A DNA stretch of 64,000 nucleotides from Ziziphus jujuba (Eukaryota; Streptophyta; Magnoliopsida; Rosales; Rhamnaceae). The stretch spans positions 14,397,501-14,461,500 of the forward strand of contig NC_083382.1 in assembly GCF_031755915.1 (NCBI RefSeq). Direction: 5' to 3'. The translations under genes and the position numbers were made by a program. Under the pieces are notes generated by a model. It made no database searches and was not told the origin of the DNA. It was given only the letters and a program-made list of their open reading frames with translations. Of the stretch, positions 47,708 through 60,410 are shown piece by piece; the first letter of the stretch is position 1, and each line of letters starts with the position of its first letter.

Positions 47708-49818
47708 GTATGCATTCAACTCTCTCTCTCTCTCTCTCTCTCTTCTCTGCTTCTTTCAATTCGCATGCACCGTAGATTTAAGATCCTTGTAAATTTGAGC
47801 TTGTTATTTTCTTCTTTAGCGGGGTGATTATGAGCTGATTCAAATTGTATCTGTTTGTTTTTGATAACCCAAATACTTAATTTTTTTTCATCAGGATTAG
47901 TTTTTGCACTCTGCTTAATTTTTGTTGGTTTTAATATTGAATCCCTTTTCCTTCTTTTTATCTTTTTAATATCCTTGTTGAAATTTTCAAGTACAACCCA
48001 TTTTCTTTTTCTCTCTTTTTTTGTTTGCTTGGAGAACTGTTGGGGTTGTACAAATCATTTTTTTTCTTTCTTCCTAGGTGGGAATAATCCAGGCTTTTCT
48101 TTGCTTGCAAAGTTGTTAATGGAATAATCTCAGAAACCATTTTTTTTTTTAATATATTAAAGGTTTCTTTTGTTACGTGGGTGTTTAATGGTTTTTGATT
48201 TGGAAACTTAAACGAGAATTTATGACCAACTGTTTCTGTGACTATGTATTCCGTAGAAAATTTTCCTTTCTGATTTTGGGATTCTGGATTCCTGTGCTAT
48301 GTTATTTCACAAATAAATTAACTCTTGGCTTCTTTTCTCACCCTTTCGTTATTTTGTATTTTTTTAAAATATTTATTTAATCTATGGTTTTCTTTTTGGT
48401 CATTTATGGCTTTTGGTGTTCTTGTAAGTTAGTAATTTACCCAGCTGAGGAAAAATAAAAAATAAATAAAAAGGAAAGGAAAAAGAAAAGGAAGGTGGTG
48501 GAACTTGATCTGGCATATGGTGGTAATCTAGCCTGTGCTATTTTAAGATGATAGCCCTTTCTTGTTGCAATTGTGAAGTTTTGTGTTAAAAACTCAAGAC
48601 ATGTGTTTGCTGTTGAATTATTTTTGGTTGGTTTCCTTATATTAAGAGGTCCTCACTGTACACTCTATGCATCTCATAATTATCTAAATTATGAAGCATG
48701 TGATTATTGCCTCACTTCTATTTCTTTTCTTTGCATTGTATGTTTGCTCTTATTTTCTGTTCAAGATCTTTCCTTTCTGTTCTAGATCTAAGTAGATTCT
48801 AAAAGAATCTATAATGGTAGTTAAAGAATTGAGTTGTACTGGAGTCTGCACTAAGCTTTGGGATTAGCTAGGAAGTGGAATTTATAGAGTTCTGATCTTG
48901 TATTTCACTTGGATTAATAGAAGCTCTGGTTATGATTAGGTCAACGGATATTTGCAAATTTCAACACGGTTGATGTGTTTAATTATCTTGAGGATCCTCG
49001 ATTAGGACTTCTTGAAATTGTGATTGTTTTTAATCTTCAAATATGGAATAAATATAAAGCAGGTTGCAGATCTGGAAGAAAAATATTAAGATTTAATTAG
49101 ACTTTTACCTGTTGAAGTCTGAAAGCTTACCAGAAGGCCAGCTTCCATTTAGGTCGTCCAAACTTTGACATGAGTTGGCTGCATTAAAATCCCCAAATAA
49201 AATATTATGGTTTTTATTGGGTTTTTATTTATTGAGTTTTAGCTTTTGTTGAATGCACGTTACAAGCTTTCTAGAAGGCCAGCTTCTGATCAGGTCTTAC
49301 AGTGATTAATATATCTTCTGAGTTTCCTTGCATAGACTTGGAAAATTGAATGGAATATTAAAAGGACTGTATGAACGCATTTATCTTTTGAAACTTTCTA
49401 GAAGGACCGGTTGTAATAAGTTTAAAGACTCAGATCCATCACATGCTGCCATTCTGCTACTGTTAAGACATATTAAATTTTATTATAACCTGGTTGGAAT
49501 TCGGTGACGTTTCTCATAAATCCATATGGATCCAAAATCTCGAGTTGACATGATTTGATGCTCAATTATATTTATAGGGTTCAAATTTTGGGTTAATTTA
49601 CCTTTGATGTGATTTTAAAGTATTTCATGACTGGTTTGGTAGCATCTACATGTTGGAATTCTATTCTATGAGCGGAAAACTATGTTGAATGATGCTTGGA
49701 ATTTCGTGTAGCTTTTTCTACGATCTTAGTGAACTACCTTTCAACGTTAGTCTTTATTAGTTTCCGTTAGGATCTACTATTGATTCTGACCTGCTTGTTT
49801 TTTGTGTATATTTCTTAG
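47708..49818 (+). other. Inferred 2.1-kb 5'-UTR intron of the RING gene
   Basis: The donor GTATGC at 47708 is followed at once by a (CT)n run (47719-47743). The acceptor is TATTTCTTAG ending at 49818, after a T-rich tract. The T-rich composition of the whole region fits a plant intron. Only short open frames lie inside. Long leader introns can raise expression in plants, but nothing here proves that role. Confidence 0.5.
49126..49420 (+). repeat. Three spaced copies of a CTAGAAGGCCAG motif in the intron
   Basis: AGCTTACCAGAAGGCCAGCTT (about 49126), AGCTTTCTAGAAGGCCAGCTT (about 49266) and AACTTTCTAGAAGGACCGGTT (about 49397) are spaced about 140 and 131 bases apart. Each is preceded by a T-rich GTTGAA- or TTGAAA-containing stretch, suggesting an old tandem triplication of about 135 bp. 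Confidence 0.55.
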
Positions 49819-49847
49819 GTTTTTGGCAGCCAAGAGTAACAGATAAT

Positions 49848-50609
49848 ATGGCCATGGAGCAGTACTCTCAAGGAACCATGAACCCTGCGGAGTCCATTGA
49901 AGATAACAAGTCTTCCTTCAAAAAGTGGAATTCTATCACTGATACAGTTGCAGACTTCGATAACGATTCTGCAGGTGGCTTTGAATGCAACATCTGCTTA
50001 GACACCGTGCATGATCCAGTGGTCACACTCTGTGGTCACCTTTTCTGCTGGCCCTGCATATACAAATGGCTTCACTTCCAGAGTGCATCTTCCGAAACCG
50101 AAGACCAAACACCGCAGCAATGCCCTGTATGCAAAGCTGAAGTTTCGCAGGCCTCACTGGTCCCTCTCTACGGGCGTGGCCAAACCACAAAACCCTCAAA
50201 GGGCAAGGCCCCCAATCTCGGTATAGTCATACCAAGGAGACCTCTCGGTCCAATTTGTGGGTTTGATTCACCTAGTCAACACACCACTCAGCAACTTTAC
50301 TATCAAAATTATCCTAATCAATCACAACTTAATTATTCTCAACGCGGTTACTCTGCTTCGCCGATGCTCAGCCCAGGTGGTAGCACCACAAATATTTTTG
50401 ATCCAACTATTGGAATGTTGGGTGAAATGATATATGCAAGGGTGTTTGGTAACTCGATGACAAACCTATACACATACCCGAACTCTTATCATCTGGCAGG
50501 AAGCAGTAGTCCGAGAGTAAGAAGACACGTAATGCAGGCCGATAGATCACTCAGCAGAATTACATTTTTCCTCTTCTGTTGTGTAATTTTGTGTCTACTT
50601 TTGTTCTGA
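49848..50609 (+). CDS. RMA1-like: RMA-type membrane-anchored RING E3 ubiquitin ligase
   Basis: A 253-residue protein in a single coding exon, close to the ~250 residues usual for plant RMA proteins. A C3HC4 RING-HC finger spans residues 47-95: C47, C50, C62, H64, C67, C70, C92 and C95 are all present, so E2 binding should be intact. The KWLH segment after C70 is a family signature. A Pro/Gly/Ser/Gln/Tyr-rich middle follows, and then a C-terminal hydrophobic anchor, [16 protein letters not shown] (238-253), ending at the stop: a tail-anchored protein, expected in the ER membrane. In Arabidopsis and pepper, RMA proteins act in ER quality control and aquaporin turnover; that role here is inferred. 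Start: Met1 at 49848, 29 bases after the acceptor; Met3 (49854, GCCATGG) is a strong alternative. The frame at 50011-50226 is a shadow. Confidence 0.93.
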   Translation: MAMEQYSQGTMNPAESIEDNKSSFKKWNSITDTVADFDNDSAGGFECNICLDTVHDPVVTLCGHLFCWPCIYKWLHFQSASSETEDQTPQQCPVCKAEVSQASLVPLYGRGQTTKPSKGKAPNLGIVIPRRPLGPICGFDSPSQHTTQQLYYQNYPNQSQLNYSQRGYSASPMLSPGGSTTNIFDPTIGMLGEMIYARVFGNSMTNLYTYPNSYHLAGSSSPRVRRHVMQADRSLSRITFFLFCCVILCLLLF

Positions 50610-51578
50610 AAGTATCGTACCTGTTACTTTTTGCCCCATTGTATAAACTGTAAAAATTATTTGAGTGTAAGAAATACAAATCACGGATGGATTCAATATT
50701 ATATTAAAATATATCCATTCGTGTAGTAATCTATGAAGATTCATGAGACTGATATTAATGAGACTGATATGGAGTTTCATATTCTTCTTTCTTGTTCACA
50801 TGTTAATGGCCTTTGAGGTTCTCGTGGGTTCTGAAAGCATTCTACCTTTCCTATCTGGAAGGGGCACAAAGAGTAGGTTGGAGGGTATGGTTGATGCATG
50901 AAGTTGGGTCCCGTATGAGTTAAATCATTATGTATATATGCACTTTTATTTTCCTTAAATGGTGTTTGGAAACCTTTTCTATGCCACCACCAGACGTGAC
51001 AACATTAATGTATAGATAGGTGTAGATAGGTAATAGCATGTCGTATGGGGACCATAAAGACCCTACAAAGGAATCGCGTGTTTGACATGAATTTTGTCTT
51101 AGAAACAAAAGCAAGCTTCAAATGCGGTTATTAGATGGCTTGGATAGGATAATTTGGTTCTTGTGGCGAGAAAAATGAGGAATTGTTGGTTTGCCAAAAA
51201 AATGAAAAAGAGAATGAATCAGATTCAAAATTAAGTTGTGGCGGTGGGATTTTCAAAGCAAGATTGTCTAGCAATTGAAAATTTGGGTAATCAAGCTTGA
51301 AGCGTCTTCTTCATTAGGTGTCTTTTAAGCAAAGGAGAGGGTGGTGGTGGAGTAGTTGGTGGCCACCATGAAAGAAGCTTCCAAGAAAAAGAGGTCAATT
51401 TGGCTTTGGCTATTGCTTCTTCTTTTTCCATTTTTTTTTTTTTGGTTATTATTATTATTATTATTATTATTTATAGATGTTTATTTTTTTAATTATTTAT
51501 ATTTGGTTGTAAGGTTTTGCACATTGCTTTTTACTTGTTGACGCCTCCAGCTTATCCATTGGAAGGGGCCAAAAGCGG

Positions 51579-51579
<1 letters not shown>

Positions 51580-51611
<32 letters not shown>
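51580..51611. repeat. (CT)n microsatellite
   Basis: A TC run of about 32 bases following AAAAGCGGCC. Confidence 0.95.
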
Positions 51612-51616
<5 letters not shown>

Positions 51617-52465
51617 ACTGAAAAAAAATTGTTTTAAGCTATTTTGCATGTGGATGTGGCTAAAATGATAAGGGACGCGTGTACAGATAGATTAAAAAAA
51701 TTGGTACTGAAAGGATTCCAATTACAATATAATTTTTTTTTTTTGGGGGCCCTGGACAAATTAAATTGGGGGACAGAGAAATTTTAAATTAGATTTTTCA
51801 AAATTATTGTTGTTGTATTTTTGTACAGAAGTCGTATCAAATGTGTGAGAAATAACAAGTACACAATTTAATGCAATACGTTCCTTATGAAAGCTTATGG
51901 ATTTTTTATTTTTTCCCTTTAATTGCTAATGAGTTTTACCATTTATTATCCTGTTTGTAAGGAATTTTGATATCCAAAATATATGTGAAGGAAGAAAATT
52001 ATCCTATTGGGCACACAAAATATCAACCTAAAATATTCATTAAAAAAAAAATCAATCTATAATTATAAAATAAAAGGAATCCCTATACATTAATTTGATT
52101 TGATCACTTCTTTTTAAATATATAAAATTGGTGATGAGTTATTGAACATTAGTTCTAATTTTCTTTGAAACCCTGGTGAGAGGATGAGATAAGATTTTAA
52201 AAAACAAGTGGAGAACATTTTTTTTCTTATTTTTCTTAATTTTTTGTTGCCTAAATAAAAAAAGGAAAAAAAAAAGTGGTAACTTTTTCCTTTTTTGGAC
52301 CAAGAATAAAAACATTAAGTGGCAACTTGGATGAATAAGATTGGGTAGCCTTTCGTTTTCCTATCGCTGTACCTGTCGATTCCCCCAAATTCAGACTTAT
52401 CCTTTCATTTTGTTTTAAATGAGTGAAAGGGACGAAAGGTATCTACTGAAACCGAGTGGTGGTGT

Positions 52466-52466
52466 C

Positions 52467-52517
<51 letters not shown>
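52466..52517. repeat. Compound (TA)n(GA)n microsatellite
   Basis: A TA run of about 22 bases passes directly into a GA run of about 30 bases. The minus-strand 62-residue frame over it (Leu-Ser and Ile-Tyr repeats) is an artefact. Confidence 0.95.
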
Positions 52518-52518
<1 letters not shown>

Positions 52519-55500
52519 CACATAGACAATATTGATTTAAATAAATAAGTAAATAGATTAGATCGAGTTTGGGGCAGAATTTTGATTCTTTAGCCCTGTT
52601 TCGATTCCGATTCGAGTTATATAATTTTGTCTCCAATTTATTCCACAATCCCAATTTATTGGTAAAAAAACAGCTTTTTTAAAGATGATGTATTAGATTT
52701 TTGAATTCTACAGAGCAAATTATTATTCTTAAAAGTACATTTTTTAATGAAAAGGAATCAAATTTTTATTTAGTGTTTAAATACAATTAGATTTTTTTTT
52801 TTAAAAGTTGAAAACTTTATTTATTTACTTCTTTATTTAATTTTGTATCTATTTAATATTTGATTCTATGAAATAAATTAGATAATCTTATTATTATTAT
52901 TATTATTACTACTTTCGAATCAGTGATACATATATTCTTAACTTTTGTAGTTTTAATTACTCCAACAAAACTTGTAAAATTGCAAAATCTTTTCGGTTTG
53001 GTTAAGCAATCAAATTAATGTTCATGTTTAAAATACACTATGGATAATAATGAATGAGATTTAACTCCACAATGAAATGAAACATATAGAGTAGAAGTTT
53101 CATTTATATTTTATATATAATGGAAAATAGATGGTGTAATAATTGCTATAAAAGCGACATGTTAATAAATGATTCTAATTTGGTAATCTTAATAAATAAT
53201 TGTGGTTCGGAAATTTTATTTTAGGAATTCAAAATTGAACATGGTTTTCCTGTAAATGGGAATATTGGTCCCACTTTATAATTTTTTTTTTGGCTGAATT
53301 TCCCACTTTATACTTAAACCGATAAGATAGTACACTTGTATAATATCTCAACGACAAATTTAAAAAATTTAGATGGTACAATGATAACCTTTAATACATG
53401 GTTATATGTCACTATAGTTTCCATTGCAATGTGGGTGGGCACTTCCCATTAGATAAGGATTGTATGATATAAATATATGTAGGGCTAACTATTTTCAATA
53501 TAACAAACGTACAAAACAAATTGCAGCACTAATTCACACCACGGCGTTGAAATGTTGCTTCTAGAACATTTAATTGCAGGATTGTCACTTCAATGAAATT
53601 TCAACCACCATGTGTTGTTGGTCCGTGATTTAATTTAATAATTGTTAGTTGAGCATTTAAAAATTCATGAACGCAGGAAATTGGGATTAAACAAAGGATG
53701 CTGCGTCTTTCTCATCTAGAATTTCCGATATATGTATGTATATAATATATGTATATATTTTTTTTTATTCTTAAAACTGATTATTCATTAAAAAAAAAAT
53801 GAAAATAAACAACTTGATTCCAATACATCCAGTATATATCTTTCTCTTTTATATTAAGATATAAAAGCTTCTCCAACACTTTCTATTAGGATTAGATTCC
53901 ACTAGAAAAAAAAAAAAACTATATTTCAATTAATAAAAATAATCTCAAAAATAGATGAATAGTTATATTTTCACTCTTCAAATTTGAAGAATCTAAGCTG
54001 TTTAATTGAAAGTTATACAGCTCCCTTTTTACTTGGAACCTAAACAACATTCAATAATTATTTTCATTCAGTTAATACACAATTTAGAAAACTATGAAAA
54101 CAATATATATATATATATATATATATTAAAGTTTTGCGAAGAATATTGCTTTTTATTTTACTAAATGTGGATTTTATTTTATTTTTTAATTTTATCATAA
54201 TTATATTTTTGATTTTTAACTGTAATTAAAAACTGATAAATAAATTTTCAAAATATGAAAATAATATATATATATATATATATATAATTGTACTATAGAA
54301 AATACCATTTTATACATAGATAAATGCTTTTTATAGAGGTTTTTTTATAGCAGACCTATTTATTTACATAGATACATAAAGCTATTAAAGTTTTATAAAG
54401 AACATTACTTTTCACTTTTATTTAAACTTTTTTAGTTTTATAATAATTATATTTTACTAGTAAAAATTAACTAAAAAAATTAACAAATAAATTTTAAATA
54501 TAGTTTTTCATATATATAAATATAACTGTAATTAAAATAACCTAAATAAAATTTTACTATTGAAGATACTTTAGATTTTTTTTTGTTTTTTTTTTGTTTT
54601 TTTTGATAAAAAGATACTCTAGAAACATCCAAAATAGGATGTCATGGGTGCTTTATTTACATCCACTTGCTACGCTTTTGACTTGCAGTCCACTTTGTTG
54701 ATTCTAAGCTCCATAACAATAATTAGACCTACACTGGACCAGGTCCTAATTATTTGGATTGGAATTACATGGATACCGGTGTGCTTTTTTATTTTTATTT
54801 TAATTTTTTTTTAAATTAAAAGATACTGGTGTGCTTTTGCGTCTTATTCGATGAACTATTTGTTTTACTTTTATTTGCAGAATACTCAACCCTAAAAAAA
54901 TTAACAATTTATTGAAAATTGGACCATATTTCGATGCCAACCAAATATCGTGGAGCATAAAACCATGATTGGACTTTTCTTAGCTCAGTGTACCAATTCA
55001 TTTTAATCTAAGCAATAATGCACTTTGTTTAATTGGAAAAACCCGTCTACTGTTTTTTTTCCATCAACAATTCAGAACTTGAATTTCTATATTCCAATAA
55101 TAATAATGGAATCTTAGACTTAAGTGAAGGTTGGAATCTAAATTCGAAGTTACATTTTTAATAATTTTATCATTAAATCAAATTTGCAAGCACAAAAATG
55201 ATAATGGATTTTGATAGTCATGATATTCGAGTTAAAATTTCTATATTCTAAAAGCAATAATGACTTTTGAAGTTGTTTAACCCGACACTTGGGCTTTAAT
55301 TTAACTAGTAAAATTTGTTCCTGAATTTATTTTTATAGGCCCGATTTACAATGGATTTCATTCGCATATAATAAAAGCAAACATTAGAATATAGTTATTT
55401 TATTTTATTTTATATATATATATATATATATATTTTGTGGTGTAATAGACTTTAGAATATAGTTTCCTTTGGCCTTTTAGATACCATATTTCATTATCAT

Positions 55501-56836
55501 ATTTCATAAAGAATAATATAAAGGTAAATGAGAAAGAAAAAGCCTATTCAATTATCAAAAGAAAAAAAGAAAAAGCCTATTCAACCTCGACTTTATTTTC
55601 ATTGTTGTCTAGCCATTCCTGTTCACAGAGTCTCAAAAGTAATGTTTTAAATTTAATTTAACATTTGCTGCTTTGTAATAAAAATTTGCATCACTGTCAT
55701 TGTCTATTTTCTTAAAAGAACATAAAAGAGAGAAGAAACGAAGACGACACAGTGAAATTAGGTATAGAAGAGCAGTTAAAATGGTCACGTGTTGGTAGCT
55801 AACTGATACACTTGAACACTTTAATCCAACTTGGCATCGTGTGTATTACTGGTTAGGTAGACATAACCAATTGTGAACGCGTAGATAAGAAAACTAAAAG
55901 GCTTGCTTGACATGTAAAATTGAATCGTATTGCATTATTTTTATAGCATAGGGTTAGATTAGGTTGAATTAGACCACGTTTATTAGTGCAGGACTATTGT
56001 CATTCTTCCAATTCCGTGTAGAACCTTTTTAGCATCCTAAAGGGTGGAAAAAATAAAAAAAATAAAAGCAGCAATGTAGTTCCCCTAACTTTACAAGCCC
56101 AAAAAATAGTTGGTTCACCGAACAAAGCCAAAATAGAGAATGCACTATTTTAATAAAATGCCAAAGAGATATACACACGTCTTAATTCAGAATGCCAAAC
56201 TTGCACTGATTGGTTTGTTTACCTTCTTTTTCTCTCTAAGACGTGTTACACATTTATTTTTGTCTCTTTTGTTTTTTGGACTTTTTTATGTTTTAAATAT
56301 GTCAATTTTTTGAAACAAAGATAATACTGAAATTACCAAATTTTCAATACCAACTAATGTTTTGTTGAATTCACTTCACCTATATGTTTAAATTATATTA
56401 ATAAGTCAACGAATAACATACTACTATAATATTCTGCATTTAGAATTTAGATTAACAAATTTAGTAACAATAACTAAGGTCTTTTTAGGGAAATATCAAA
56501 TTTAATGGAAACTAGAATTAAAAAAAAAGAAGAAGTTAAGTTAGAGAAGTGTCAAATTTAATGAAAATTTGAAATTTTTTGAAAAATGTAATCATTCTTT
56601 TTTTTTTTTCCAGATAATTTTTCAGATTGTGTAAAATGTGAATTCTATAAGAGATTAATTCTTAGAACTCGGAAAAAAAAAAAAAAAAGAACATTGATTC
56701 TCCTATAAGAATATGTCACTTTCATATTAATGAAAAATAATTTTATATATCTTTGGAAAGATAAATCTACTCTCAATTTTTGAAACACCAATTAATTTAT
56801 TGGCTCAGATCCCTAATTCTTTCATTACATACAAAA

Positions 56837-56896
56837 CACTTAAAAAATAATTCCATGAAATTAATTCACTTAAAAAATAATTCCATGAAATTAATT
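56837..56896. repeat. Perfect 30-bp tandem duplication
   Basis: CACTTAAAAAATAATTCCAT plus ATGAAATTAATT is repeated twice without mismatch, inside the first 2.3-kb unit. It is not seen duplicated in the other units, so it is a recent local event. Confidence 0.95.
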
Positions 56897-59800
56897 CTCA
56901 AAAGTTATTTCTCTTTAAAATTTTTACGCTTCTTAAATGAGGTATAATATTAGTCTTCTTTTTGTAAACAAGTCCGTTTGGGTAGGGGGTGGAGTTGGGT
57001 TGATCCAGACTACTGGTGTATACAGTTAGGGAAATATTTCTTACAATACATTCTAGCAGTTTCTTTATACACCCCAATTAAGTTAGAAATATATTTATTT
57101 TTCAGCGCTTTTCAAAGCCAAAGCTAACAACATGCAGCTTTTTATTTTATTTTTTGTTTTATTATTTTTACAAAGATTATATTTTTAAAAATCGATTGAA
57201 CAACTGCTAGGAGACTTATTCAGAAAATCTACCAAAAAGAAGTCAGGCGGTTGCTCAATACAAGAAACAACTTAGGTTTAGGACCAAGCATGATTTCCTT
57301 ACAGCTGGATGTCTTTTTAAAGTGGGAAGCTATATAATTTCAAGATTTGGGAAAAAAATAATAATAATTCAAATAAGGGTAATTTGGCAGTAAAAAAATC
57401 ATGTAAGCCGGATAATTTTGACAAGAAAATAGTAAGAATAGGACAAGAACATTAGTCATGTAAAATTGTGTCAATTTGTGGCAAAAGGGTCATTTATGCA
57501 AGTATTCAACACCTATAACACAGTTGGGTTTTCTAAATTCCAAAAATAATTATGGATTTTGATACTCGACACTTTTGCTTTAATCCAACTAGTGAAATTT
57601 GTCCCCTGAATTTAGTTTGGTAGGCTCAATTTAGAGTGCATTTCATTGGCATATAACAAAAGTAAGCGACAGAATTTTGTTTCTCTAGGCCCTTTGGATA
57701 CCCATGTTTCATCAACAACAGTATAAAGGTAAATGTGAAAGGGAAAAGAAAATTAGAAAAACCCATCCAACCCGCATTTATTTTCACATTTTCATCATTC
57801 CTTTTTTCACACACTGTCTTCAATAATCATATGTTTTAAATGTGGTTTCATATGTTACTTTGGAATAAAAGCATCACTATCATTTTTCTATATATGTCCT
57901 CATAAGAACATAAAAGAGAGAAGAAAAGAAGATGACATGGTTTGAAATTAGGTAGAGAAGAGTAATTAAAATGGTTATGTGTGGGTAGCGAATTAACACA
58001 TTTTTAATTCAACCTGGCATGGTTTGTTAGTAATTAAGTAAACATAACCAATATTCACCCAAAAAAAAAAAAAAACAAAAATGTAAACATCACCAATGGT
58101 GAACGGCTAGATAAAAAGAACTAAAACGTTTTGCGTGATACATAAAATTAAATTGTATTGGATTATTTTTATCATATAATATTAGATTAGACTGAATTAC
58201 ATGGTACTACTCTTTCATTTAATGTAGGATTATTAGCATTTTTCTAAATTTGTAGAGTATTTTTTATAACATCCTAAAAGAAAGAAAAAGTATATATATA
58301 TATATATATAACCCACCAATAGCTAGATATTAACTTGTTCTAATTAGTTTGCTTGCCTTTTTTTGTGGTTGGTTTAACTTCATTTTCCTAGGATGTATTT
58401 CACATTTAGTTCCGTCCTCCTTTCTTTTCTGGACTTCTAAGATAGAGTTAATTTCAAATTATTTGCTTTTTGTTTTTTGGGTTAGATTATTGTTTTATTT
58501 ATTTATTTATTTTTTTGTTTTCGTTTAGTTTAAAGATGCCAATTTTTAGCTAAAGCAGTAACAATATGAAATTATCAATCAATAATGATACATTCATCAA
58601 AATATTACTAAATTTATTTTAAAAATGATACACTCTAATATTGACACATTTATATAAGTTAAATATAAATAAGTAAACTTTTAACTGGATAAGTGAAAAA
58701 TAAAAATCAAATGTTATCATATGACAACCACTTAATTTTTGAAAGAATTTTGATATAGAAACACAAATTTATTTAATAACTTTAAATCCTAAATTTTTCA
58801 TTACTAACCAAATACTAAGAAAAGTAATTTCAAGAGAATTAATTTCGTTTAAAATTTTGTCAGCTCTCATACTAGGTTTAAAAGCATCTCTAATAAATAT
58901 GTCGATTGCTATCTTTATGGCAAAAAAGTTAAAATAACTTAAAATCCATGTAACATAAATATTTCTTTTATATTTTATAGATATTAAATCCAAAAATTTC
59001 TATCAAAATCTCAATTAATTAATAATTTTCAAATATATATATATTTTAAAAAATAATAACAATAATTGATAATGATTTATTTATTTATTTATTTTTTAAA
59101 AAAATATCTTGATTAAGATTGTTTTGGTGAGCTTATCTATCATACCTTTTGGAACAGACATATGACATTAGCGTGGCCTAATCAATAGACAAAGCATTAG
59201 AGAATTTTTTCTTTTTAATTTCTATCTATATTTCTTATATGACAATAAAAATATATGGCTATTGGAAATACTCTAATACTAATATTCTTCTGAGAAACAA
59301 GTCCATTTGGGCAGCGTTGGAGTCGGGTTGAACCAGCTTACCGGCACATACAGTCAAAAACATAGTTATGGCAATATAGTCTAGCAGTTTCTTTATACAC
59401 CCCAATTAAGTTAGAAACATGTTTATCTTTTAACTCATTTCAAAGCTAAAAGCTAACAAAATGCTGCTTTTTATCTTTTGCTCCAATTATTTATCTTCAC
59501 AATTTCTTTTCCAAAGATTATAATTTTAAAAACGGACTGACCAACTGTTAGAAGACTTGCTGTTCATCCCAAAAAAATGTTAGGAGACCTTTTCAGAAGT
59601 CTGCCAAAAAGAAGTCAGGCGGCGCTGAATATAAAAAAGAAATTCAAATAAGGGTAATATAGTAGTAGAAAATCATATAAAACCATATCTTTTTGAGAAG
59701 AAGAGATGGTGAGAATGGGACAAGAGCATTAGTCATGTAAAATTGCGTCAATGTCGCAAAGGGTCATATCCACAAGTATTCAACACCAAGCACAGTTGGA

Positions 59801-60312
59801 TTTTCTATATTCCAAAAATAATAAAAGATTTTGATATTGTCAATAATAGATTTTCTATGTTGTTTAACCCGACATTTCGGCTTTAATACAACTAGTAAAA
59901 TTTTGTCCCTGAATTTATTTTTGTAGGCCCAATTGACATAGGTTTTCATTGGGCATATAATAAGAGCCAATGTTAGAATGTAGTTTCTTTTTCTAGCAAA
60001 AAACCGAATATAGTTTCTTTCTTTCTGTGTGGATAAGTTAAAATATAGTTCCTTTTGGCCTTTTATATACCCCATCTTTCATCAATAAAAGTATAAAAGT
60101 GAATGTGAAAAAGAAAAAAAAAAGCCTATCCAAGCTCATCTTTTCATGGTTTTAGCATTCCTTTTGACACATTGTCTCCAAAAAAAAGATCATGTTTTAA
60201 CTTTGGTTTTATGTTTGTCGCTTTGTAATAAAAGTTAGCATCCCTATCATTGTCTATTTCCTTAAAGAACATAAAAGAAAAAGAAGATGACACAATGAAA
60301 TTAGGTGGAAAA

Positions 60313-60410
60313 GGGTATTTAAAGAGGTTATCTGGTGGTTAGTACACTTTTAATCCATCATGGGTATTTAAAGAGGTTATCTGGTGGTTAGTACACTTTT
60401 AATCCATCAT
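60313..60410. repeat. Perfect 49-bp tandem duplication
   Basis: The 49 bases starting GGGTATTTAAAGAGG and ending AATCCATCAT occur twice with no mismatch, inside the third 2.3-kb unit only. Confidence 0.95.

Larger units (their letters stand above)
50610..55189. other. Gene-free stretch after the RING gene
   Basis: The first 100 or so bases are the RING gene 3' UTR (TTGTATAAACTG, ATTTGAGTG near 50640-50670); no canonical AATAAA was seen. The rest is AT-rich, with microsatellites at 51580 and 52466, (TA)n at 54104 and 54267, and no recognisable gene. The 61-residue frame at 51356-51541 is a poly-Leu/Phe low-complexity artefact. Confidence 0.5.

Noticed and set aside
47496..47827. Overlapping open frames on both strands (87, 109 and 60 residues)
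   Set aside because: Low-complexity Ser/Leu or Arg/Glu products of the CT-rich leader and (CT)n run of the RING gene.
51356..51541. 61-residue frame with a long Leu/Phe stretch
   Set aside because: Hydrophobicity comes from T runs and a (TTA)n microsatellite; no promoter context or family.
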